From NCBI GenBank assembly GCA_030844895.1, contig CM061234.1, forward strand, positions 9,331,173 through 9,395,172: a stretch of DNA of 64,000 nucleotides, written 5' to 3'. The position numbers were made by a program, and so were the translations under genes. Shown in pieces: positions 55,742 to 64,000 of this stretch (position 1 is its first letter; the number at the start of each line of letters is the position of its first letter). The notes under the pieces were generated by a model that worked only from the letters and a program-made list of their open reading frames with translations, did no database searches and was not told where the DNA came from. Origin of the DNA: Ambrosia x helenae (lineage: Eukaryota > Streptophyta > Magnoliopsida > Asterales > Asteraceae).

Positions 55742-57534
55742 TAATAATAATACAGATTCTCTCTTTTCTCTCTCACACACTTCAGACACACACACTCTCT
55801 CTCTCTCTCCCCTCTCTCTCTAAAAACAAACACCAACAGATCTGGGCATTTTGAAAATGGGGGTGGTCCGATGATGGTGAAAAGGGGGGAAGGTGGTCCG
55901 ATTGGTGGTGGCTAACGGTGTTTTTTCAAGGGGCTTTTCAGGGGGTGGGGGGTGGGGTGGGGGGTGTGACGGCGTCTTACGGTGGTTCGATGGGGGTTTG
56001 AAGGTGGTTCGATGGGGGGTGTGACGGATCTGCTAGTGGTGGAGGGGAGGCAGATTTTTTGAGGGTTTGTGGTGGTTTTTGGTGGTGGGGTTTTGAGGGT
56101 GGTTCAGACGGTGGTTGGGGCTCGTCTGACGGTGGTGGGGTTTTAAGGGTGGTTCAGAGGGTGGTTGGGGCTCGTCTGACAGCGTCTGACGGTGGTTCCC
56201 TCTTTTATAAAAAATCAACTTTGAACCAGATTTGTGCTCCTTCGATGATGATGGAAACAGTAAGGTCCTTTGAGTTTTGTCTGAATTTCAATATAAACTT
56301 TATTGAAAAAAATGAGTTGGTGTATGGTATTTGTTTGAATTTTCATGGCTGCATGGTATTTGATGAAAGCAGAGAATGAGGGATAACAAAACAGGGGGGC
56401 CTATTGTATTCATGGTATTTGATGAAAGGGTATGTTATTATTATTTTAATTATTATTATTATTATTATTATTTATGTTATTATTTATTAGTATTATTATT
56501 ATTTCTCATATTATTTGTGCATCAGTGTAAACTTATTAATATTAATTTTTTTGGTTTTTTGTTAGGAGATGCTGTGAAGATGATGATGATGTAAAAACAC
56601 CAGTGTAAAATATGAAATGTGTAGATGCTTAAGGTATAGATCTTTTGTAGTTTTGGTTTTTTTACACTCGTGTATTTTCTGTAGAAGTTGTGGTATATAT
56701 GTTGTTTTCTGTGGGTTTTTTACACTAGTGTAATACAATGTATAGATGTTGGTTTTTTGGTGGGCATTTACCCGTGGTGTAATACAATGTATAGATGTTA
56801 TTTTTGGTGGGCATTTACCGTGGTGTAATACATTTTACTGTGGGCATGTACACTAGTGTAATACAATGTATTTTTGTTTGTAATAGTTTTGTGTATGATA
56901 GATTTTACAATTTTTTATACTGGTGTAAAAACGTTTTTCATACATGGGGGAGAGATGATAAATTAGCAGATGTAAAATTGTTAGAATTTTGAAATTTTTA
57001 CACTGGTGTTTTCTACACTAGCGTAATTGTTGTAAAATTTTGTATTTTTTTGGAAGATTTACACCAGTGTAAATATGAATGTAAAGCACCCCATCATCTA
57101 GTTTGTTTTTGTACAATAGTGTTTTTGTGTAGAAGTTTGTGTATAAGAGATTTACACTGATGTAAAAAATTACACCAGTGTAAAAAACGAGAGTGATACT
57201 ACAAAATGTTCAATCTGATTTTTTGTTTTAAAAAATTAAATTAATTAAAAAATAAAATAAAGTTTAAAAAATTAAATCAGATTATATTATTTTAATTAAA
57301 ATAATAAAATAAACTTTAATTAAAAAATAACATAATATTATATTATATCTTCTCTCCCATGGCTTTTTACTTAAATGCCCTTAATTGTACTTTAAGATAA
57401 TAAAAAAATACTTAATACTCAAGTGAAGACAAAAATCCCAACTTTTGATCTCAACCATTGGATCATGAAGATCAAAGGTCCACAATGGTTCTCTAGTTCT
57501 CACAACTCATAGGAGTTTTCAAAGTATCCTAACC
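55480..57534. mobile_element. TA-flanked inverted-repeat element E2 (about 2 kb)
   Basis: The left end (GGATTCAGATATTTTGAAAA, ACTCCTCTGAGTTACGAG) is inverted at the right end (CACAACTCATAGGAGTTTTC, AAAGTATCCTAACCC). Inside are an (AAT)n run (55688-55751), a CT run, a GGTGGTTCGATGGGG-type G-rich tract (55850-56190), an ATT-rich tract (56435-56510) and about 11 copies of the palindromic word TACACTAGTGTA (56655-57185). It has no coding capacity. Confidence 0.8.
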
Positions 57535-57547
57535 CTATATATATATA

Positions 57548-57923
57548 GGGTAGGGATCCTAAGAGAACCAACCCCTATTTGAGAACTGAGAGAACCATTC
57601 TGGGCCACACATTTTATATAAAGGCAAAATAAAAAAAAATTATTTTTTTTTTGCATTAATCGCACATTTTATGCAAGAATTTTTATTTTTTTTTTGAATT
57701 TTTTTTTCATTTATACATATGTGTATATAGCAATTATACATATATGTATATAGCAATTATACATATGTGTATATTGCATTATACATATGTGTATATTGAA
57801 AAAAAATACAAAAATAATTTCCTATATATACAGCAGTGATTAAAGCAAAAAAAAAAAAAATTGCCTTAGAAAAATTTGTGGTCCAGAATGGTTCTCTTAG
57901 TTCTCAATTTGAGAAAAGGTTCT

Positions 57924-57925
<2 letters not shown>
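57548..57925. mobile_element. TA-flanked inverted-repeat element E3
   Basis: Left GGATCCTAAGAGAACCAACC, right GTTCTCAATTTGAGAAAAGG. Same family as 37918-38217, in opposite orientation. Tandem TATACATATGTGTATA words occupy the centre. Confidence 0.82.
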
Positions 57926-58011
<86 letters not shown>

Positions 58012-58096
58012 GTATATGTATATATATGTATATGTATATATATATGTATATATATATGTATGTATATATATATATATGTATATATATGTATATATA
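57926..58096. repeat. Complex TA/TG microsatellite between E3 and E4
   Basis: TA run, then a TG run, then mixed TATATG units. Reading frames made of Tyr/Ile/Cys/Val here are artefacts. Confidence 0.97.
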
Positions 58097-58507
58097 GGGA
58101 AAGGATAATGTGGAAACCCTTGTTATATGGTAAACTCTGGAAACTCTGACTTCCCAATTTTTTTTTATTTTTGAAAAAAATTCAAAAATAGGGCATGTAA
58201 TATACATGATTTTAAGCATTTTGAGCAAAAAAAAAAATCAAAAAAGCGCTGAGTAGTTTTTTTTTTTAAAAAATAAAGTTTTGACTAACATATGTTAAGC
58301 GAAACTAACACGTGTTAACCATTTGTTACCCGAAGACGGTTTTTTATTTTTTTTAAAAAAAATTGGCTTGGTGCTTTTTTGATTTTTTTTTGCCCAAAAT
58401 GCTTAAAATCATGTATATTACATACCCTAAAATTTTCATATAAAAAAAGTCGGGAAGTTAGAGTTTCCAGAGTTTACCATATAACAAGGGTTTTCAATAT
58501 AACCTTA

Positions 58508-58510
<3 letters not shown>
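58097..58510. mobile_element. TA-flanked inverted-repeat element E4
   Basis: Left GGAAACCCTTGTTATATGGT and AAACTCTGGAAACTCTGAC, right AGAGTTTCCAGAGTTTACCA and TATAACAAGGGTTTTC: a close inverted repeat. Internal AAAAAAGCGCTGAGTAG / TTGGTGCTTTTTTGA links it to E1 and E5. Confidence 0.88.

Positions 58511-58546
<36 letters not shown>
58511..58546. repeat. (TA)n microsatellite between E4 and E5
   Basis: An uninterrupted TA run of about 18 units. Confidence 0.97.
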
Positions 58547-58551
<5 letters not shown>

Positions 58552-59033
58552 TGTATAAATTGAAAACTCACTCGAGTTAAGAAAACTCTGAAAACCCGTC
58601 AAAAAACCATCTAAATTTTTTTTTTTTTTTGAAAAAGATACACAAGGTAACATACATGTTTTTAAGAGTTTTGGGCCAAAAAAATAAAAAAAGCGCCGAA
58701 CGAATATTTAAAAAAAAAATAAACAACGCAAACTTTGTAACAGCGATGTTAACATAAGTTAAAAAGCAGAAACATATGTTAACAGCGCTGTAACATATGT
58801 TAACTGCGCTGTAACAACGCAAACTTTGTAACAGCGTTGTTTATTTTTTTTAAATATTTGTTCGGCGCTTTTTTTATTTTTTTGGCCCAAGACGCTTAAA
58901 AACATGTATGTTACCTTGTGTATTTTTTTTTCAAAAAAAAAAAAAAAAAAAAAAAACCTTTTTTTAGATGTTTTTTGACGGGTTTTCAGAGTTTTTTTTT
59001 AACTCGAGTGGGTTTTCAAAATACCCATCCCCT
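58547..59033. mobile_element. TA-flanked inverted-repeat element E5
   Basis: Left GGGTATGTATAAATTGAAAA and CTCACTCGAGTTAAGAAAAC, right AACTCGAGTGGGTTTTCAAA and ATACCCATCCCC. Internal AAAAAAGCGCCGAACGAATA and ATTTGTTCGGCGCTTTTTT, with CAACGCAAACTTTGTAACAG duplicated. It ends at a short TA run (59034-59042). Confidence 0.88.
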
Positions 59034-59542
59034 ATATATATATTCTCTTTGTTACAGTACCAATAGAAAGAAATAGATACTATAGACTATAGTATTTGAA
59101 GAAAATAAAGATAAAATGCATCGTGAGGGAATTTAAGTACATGGGACCATTGATACTTGGAGTTATTGATTTCTCGTGCTAGAGAATATAACCCTTTTCT
59201 CCTTTCAAAAGAAACATGTGTACCTACATTGAAATATCCGATGCATGATTGATTTGATATGTAATCGATGAAACTCGTGAATTGAAACTTGTTTTAAGTT
59301 ATTTGATTAGCTTTGAGATTAGTTTATCATGTCGTGGTGTAACACCCCAACCGATGGCGGAATCATCGAGGTGTCACGTAGTGACGATTGTTCAAAAGCA
59401 CATGGTACTTAAATGTAAATATTATTAAATAAAACCCAAAAATTGTCTTACAAGGAAATGGAAAATACAAAGTCTTAAATGAGATATAAATAATGAAATA
59501 ACTGCATAATAAAGCGCTAAAAGTTTCTTGATCAAACTGCAC

Positions 59543-60044
59543 CTGAAACATGTACAAAAATAGGTTTGGTCAACATAAGAAATGTTGGTGAGCATTCCTA
59601 GTTTAATATATATAGTAGATTAAAAGTTATACAATTCAAGTGCAAGCTACAGTGCAAATATGTAAACTATGTATCATACAAATGAGCGAAATCAACCCTG
59701 TGACTGTATAATGTACTGTATGAACTGTAGTGTACTTATCCAATAAATGGGTGATAACTTAACAATGGCCACGGATTCTCCGATGAAAAAGGGGGAGAAT
59801 CAATCTAGGCGGGTTGTCAATCCAAATAGCGCTATCCAATGTTAAGGTCGGCTTGTACCATGTTAATGATTTCACTAAGTACAAATGTAATCCACATGTA
59901 TTGTCTAAGCATAAAGCACGTTGTAAGCAATGCACATAGTACTAGAATTGTATTGTAAAAATGTAAACTTGTATTTGAAATTGTAATAGTGTACATGTAA
60001 CACCCCAAAAATGTATAAATGCAAAAAGGGGTAGGAATACTCAC
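59543..60044 (-). other. Intron-like block in solo LTR 3
   Basis: Minus strand: GAACG|GTGAGT ... CATGTTTCAG|GTGC, 502 bp. CCCCTTTTT and TTTTTGGGG follow the donor; ATAGCGCTAT lies inside. GCTCACCAAC precedes hairpin CAACAT/ATGTTG (59571-59576 and 59582-59587). Confidence 0.6.
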
Positions 60045-60899
60045 CGTTCACGTAGTAACTTGAAATTGGACTGGACAACGAAATATGAATTTGAGATTAC
60101 TCCCAAATGATTAACCTAAAGTAATTGATAATGTGTGAGTGAAATAACTCTAGGATACATGTATTTCTAGGGCTTCGAATTGGGGATATCCAATTAAAAT
60201 AAAATGTTAATTACATAACGGATAATTTGATAATTAAATAAAGAAGGTCTCTTAATAAAATTTGAATTTAGAATATACACAATAAAGTGTTTGAAGTATA
60301 GAAATAATTTTTATAAAATTATTTCATTTAAAATAGATTTTTAAATCTATTTATTTATAAATAGCCAATATTTAACTTTAATATTCAAAAATACTAAAAT
60401 TAAAGAATTCTTATTTTAAAAATCATATTTCTGCTCTAAATAATTAAAAATAATTTGTATAAAATTTTGGTGCAAAAATGATGAAAATTGGATTTATTAT
60501 GATTTAATTATGATTAAATCTAACAAAAATTGATTAAAATATGAAATAAATGATTTTACTGAATTAAAAATTATTTCAGTAAAGTTTATCTTTATAAAAA
60601 GTCAGGATAATTTTTGGGGAATTTAATAAAATTGTTTTGATATATAAATGGATTTTTATAAATATAATAGTATAAAAATGATTTAATTATTATAAATATT
60701 AAATAAATGAATTTCTGAAAAATAAAAATTGTAAATAAAACTTTTATCTCAGATTAAACAAATATAATTTTTTAGAATTTTATAAAATAGTTTTGATATT
60801 TTAAAATGAATTTATAAGATTAAAAGGTTTAATATATATTTATATATATAATTGTTTGTTACAAAAAAAAAAAAGAAAAGAAAAGAACAAAAAGAAAGG

Positions 60900-60980
60900 T
60901 CAGAGCCGGGACTCGAACCCGGGTAACCTCTGTGGTGGAACAAGGTCACAACCACTTGGCCTAGGCCGGTGGTTGTGATG
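60900..60980 (-). other. tRNA-like module in solo LTR 3, sense to LTR
   Basis: On the minus strand, box A-like GGCCAAGTGGTTGTG and a perfect box B GGTTCGAGTCC (60909-60919). The box A side pairs in a 10-bp hairpin, 60946-60955 with 60969-60978, at the place where solo LTR 1 has its 11-bp hairpin of different sequence. Confidence 0.62.
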
Positions 60981-61291
60981 TTTTCTGTTTAAAATTGATT
61001 AAATACAATACGCGAAATCCAGTTTATCCCCAATTTCATATGACGAACCCTAGAATTTGCAATTGGACAAATCAGCCAACTTGAGCCCGATTAATGTTGG
61101 GGCTTTTGTTGGTTGATCGCCGATGAATAAAACCCACACAGAAAATCAGACTCACAGTGATGATTTGATGATAATAGTCGGGTCAAGGCAAAAGTCAAAC
61201 GACGAACACAATAATCAAAATCAGAGTGTTGCAGAGAGAATTGGAGGTTGAGAGAGAGTTGTGAGCGAGTAATCAAGGTTCGCAGATCATC

Positions 61292-61299
61292 TATTTATA
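61292..61299 (-). promoter_or_regulatory. TATA box of solo LTR 3
   Basis: Minus strand TATAAATA, 541 bp into the LTR, followed by a CT-rich leader with CTCTCTCTCAACCTCC. Confidence 0.55.
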
Positions 61300-61574
61300 C
61301 TGAGGTTCAATGGTTATGGTTAATTGGAAAGTTTGACCTTGATTAATATCATACGCGTATAATTGAATCAATTGGTCAACGATTAGATGTAATTGACGTG
61401 TAATCGAGTTGTATAGGGCCGGCAATCACAAACATTTACCAATTATGGATCAATTACGAGTTAATGCACGAGCTTGGATCATACGCGAACCCACAGTTGA
61501 CTTTCCTTGTCAACTGTGAAGGTTCTTAAAATGTGCATAAATATAATAGGCATCCGGGTTCAATACGAGAAGAT

Positions 61575-61660
61575 GGTCCAGCCCAGATGGTTAAGCTGGT
61601 GTGTGTGTGTGGCTTTGGCGCGGGTTCGAACCCCGGCCAAAGCATTTTATTATTTTTTTT
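61575..61660 (+). other. tRNA-like module antisense to solo LTR 3
   Basis: Box A-like AGCCCAGATGG (61580-61590), box B GGTTCGAACCC (61623-61633), then T-runs (61644-61647, 61653-61660). It is at the same relative place and strand as the antisense module of solo LTR 1. Confidence 0.58.
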
Positions 61661-61845
61661 GATTTAAATACAATCCAACACACATATATTATAATATATA
61701 TAGTATTAGGGTTCCACAATGCGACAAAAAAATAATAAATGCAACGTATAAAACGAAACTTGACGTTTTTTTTATTAATGATGCTCGTGTAACGTACAAA
61801 TAATCATAAAAAGGATACAACGAAAGTGACGGACGTCACACGTGG

Positions 61846-64000
61846 CATCAACGGAGAGCATCTTTAATAGGGTGTTTGGGTCATCCTTGATGGGTGATGT
61901 GGCCATCCTTGACATTGGTAAGATAATCCTTTAAAATTCCTTAGGGATGCTATCCTTTTACTACTAAAAAAGTCATTTTCTTAGGTCTTACGGGACAGTC
62001 CGTGATAGCTGGCATACATCACGAGCGTGATAAATGTAAATCTAGCCACTAAAGGCGGCCAACGATCATACGACCGTTTAGGACTCAAATCTTGTAACTA
62101 ATATGAATATATTGTAAATTTATTAGTCAAGTGGTTCCTAAGCGATAAGTGACCGGTAAAATCGATATACCAATGGGCAATATGGACCGGGCGTACGAAA
62201 CTTGCATAAATGGCCCTCGGGGCCATAGACGCTACGGTAATGCCACAACGACATATTGTCCAAGGGGAAACTTGAACACCACCTTTAGTGTTGAGGGGCC
62301 AACTCAAACAGGTCATTAATCACTTGAGAGAGTCATGAAGACTTAACTCATTGTGGATTATTTAGTACAAATCTTTGTTGCAAATGACATGCTTAATAAA
62401 TTCCAAACACGCCACATGGAAGTTTAGGGTATGCAAGAATGAAATGGTAAGTTATAATCACACGTATGAACTTGCTTTGGTAATAAAAACAAGACTTTAT
62501 AATGCCAAAATAAAAATTTAGTAAGGTTTGAATCAAACGGGTCGATGGTCCAGGCAATGAAAATCAAGAATCGGACATTCCGAATCGTATGCCAACGTAA
62601 AGCTTGGCACAAGCGATAATAACAAACTCTTACGACCAGATTTGGACCACTCAAGGTTGCATAAGGATAAACTTTGGGTTGATTTGATTATTGAAAGCAG
62701 GGCAAATCAGCAGCCCTGAATCATAGCCTACGGTTGTGAGCTGTAAGCTACGTACGGTCCACAAGTTACTTTCATTCAGAAAGTCTGAATCATAGCTTAC
62801 GGTGGCCAGCCGTAAGCTACGGCATGTAGCTTTTTGAAGAAATGATGAACCATAGTGATGTGCTTGGTTTTAGTAATTAGAAAAGTTATCATTTTTCCGA
62901 TGCCTAAAACTTGATGTTTTAATTTCAAAACCTTGTTTTTTTTTTGGAAAAGAGGAATTTTTACAAAATCGTTGTCAAGTTTTAAATTTATAAGTAAACG
63001 ATAATTACTTAGAAACTACAACCAACACATAGGCAGAGAACTTGATGTGTATAGTATAAATTTCTAGGGTAAATACCGAGTATCATATTCCAGATAACGC
63101 ATTTTCCCCTACTCAACCTTTCATCACTTTTGTTAATCGGGTTTCGAAAAAGAAAATAAAATGGAGGGGTTCTATAAGAAAAATAGTTTTTGAAAAATGT
63201 TTTGGTTTTAAAATAAAAGATAAAAATGGTTGGTTCAGAAAACATGCAAGTCTCGGGGACCCTCTGGATAAGTTGGCTAGTTATATTAAAAGTAATAGTA
63301 AGTTTAGTTATTGGCGAGGAGAATGGGTTTTGAATGGCCCCTTTAGAGTTAGGAGATGGGAAAAGAAATAAACACGGGATGACGTTCTGGCAACTCTATG
63401 GGTCACGCATAGGGGAAGCATACGAGTCCCCACAAAGGTGTCTTTGGACTACTGGCCCGCAGGCCGGTCTTCTCCTGGTTGACAAGTGCGGTGTTACCTA
63501 ACGCACGCAAGTCATGTAACTTATTGGAAAGCTTGAATCTTGCTTGTTAGGCACTTCCTAAACCACCGCAAAACCACTCGTTTAAGCACTGGGTTCTCTA
63601 ATTTACCTTCCTAAATTAATGTAGAGGCTTAATTCCGACCGGGAATCCCTTTCACCACTCTGAACTCTCGGTTTTCGTACCGAAGGTTCTCCTATGCCAT
63701 CATCATGTATGACGGGGGACCCTCTAAGAAGTTAACGGCTTTGTACTAACGAGAGTTGGATAAAGTTTGCTTGTTTTATTTATCTTTAAAAGTGACAACT
63801 TAAATATGTATTGAATCCAGTAAAGATAAGTTTGGTTTAGTGATTATGTGACTTAACAAGTTCAACCCTTAACCCCCGAGACTTGTGAATGAAGTCCTTA
63901 ACAAAGGTGAAACATAATCCTAAAAGTGTGCGATCCGAAGATCACTGGTGCACCCGTAGGGAATCCTCCCTTTGCCAAGAAAATTACTCACACATCTGGT
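61846..64000. other. Unrecognised non-coding stretch, probably repeat-derived
   Basis: No coding motif. At 62720-62825 words such as CATAGCTTACGG and CCGTAAGCTACGG repeat in both orientations, recalling the palindromic-word array at 36830. The word CAAGTCTCGGGGAC at 63247 has an inverted partner CCCCCGAGACTTG near 63874. The style of 63240-64000 (GGGAATCC, GGGGGACCCTCTAAG) suggests the leader of an LTR element running off the window, but I cannot prove it. Confidence 0.4.

Larger units (their letters stand above)
59338..61840 (-). mobile_element. Gypsy-type solo LTR 3 (2,503 bp)
   Basis: Perfect TSD CGTGG (59333-59337 and 61841-61845). Minus strand: starts TGTGACGTCCGTCACTTTCG, ends CGGTTGGGGTGTTACA. 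It aligns by eye with solo LTR 1 through TTTCTAGGGYTTCGAATTGG and TATAAAATTTTGGTGCAAAA. It contains the intron-like block, a sense tRNA-like module and an antisense one. No internal region is present. Confidence 0.93.

Noticed and set aside
57836..58228. Tyr/Ile-rich reading frames
   Set aside because: They arise from TA/TG microsatellite DNA between two inverted-repeat elements.

Overview
The window looks like gene-poor, repeat-dense nuclear DNA of a flowering plant, most likely Asteraceae. That family guess is an inference from the style of the LTR ends and the Cassandra, LINE and SINE relics, not from a database hit. I found no intact host gene. Nearly everything that can be explained is a transposable element, and most boundaries were fixed by reading target-site duplications (TSDs) directly from the sequence.

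Layout. 1-8.8 kb: AT-rich sequence with a giant foldback (about 830-bp arms, 49-nt loop) split by a hAT MITE, a tRNA-type SINE, another hAT MITE, a short inverted-repeat MITE and G-rich/TA-rich tracts. 8.8-19.4 kb: an old Ty1/copia element on the minus strand (569-bp LTRs, TSD CTACC, broken gag-pol). A gypsy-type solo LTR sits in its 3' LTR, and three MITEs of three superfamilies (Harbinger, hAT, CACTA) sit within 33 bp of its 5' LTR. 19.7-22.5 kb: a second SINE and a long-TIR DNA element carrying a small SANT/Myb-like ORF. 23.0-25.3 kb: a 5'-truncated LINE with a 16-bp TSD. 25.6-27.8 kb: three MITEs. About 28.2-35.8 kb: a second, decayed LINE interrupted by a 2.7-kb solo LTR and by a Cassandra (5S-bearing) solo LTR. 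35.9-39.8 kb: SINEs, a palindromic-word array, a TA-flanked element and Helitrons. 40.0-51.8 kb: a scrambled mosaic of short modules in both orientations, split by a young complete LTR element (2,365-bp LTRs, TSD ATAAG) with no coding capacity. 52.5-54.5 kb: two composite Helitrons. 55.0-59.04 kb: five inverted-repeat elements chained head to tail, each separated by (TA)n. 59.3-61.8 kb: a third solo LTR. 61.8-64 kb: unrecognised sequence.

Most interesting signal: the gypsy-type LTRs (three solo LTRs plus the complete pair) have diverged bodies but share an intron-like block of 400-502 bp near the 3' end. Each block has a GTGAGT donor, a conserved branch-like CTCACC, a hairpin whose stem changes by compensating substitutions, and a TG(Y)TKCAG acceptor. 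The three solo LTRs also carry tRNA-like box A/box B modules; two of them carry a second module on the opposite strand, one with a T-run terminator. The complete element adds a leader array of six tandem hairpins with covarying stems. Together these suggest an RNA-level (splicing, packaging or Pol III) programme inside the LTR and leader, comparable in principle to the 5S promoter of Cassandra, which is present in the same window. A second theme is that several unrelated MITEs are built almost wholly from one short, often palindromic word.
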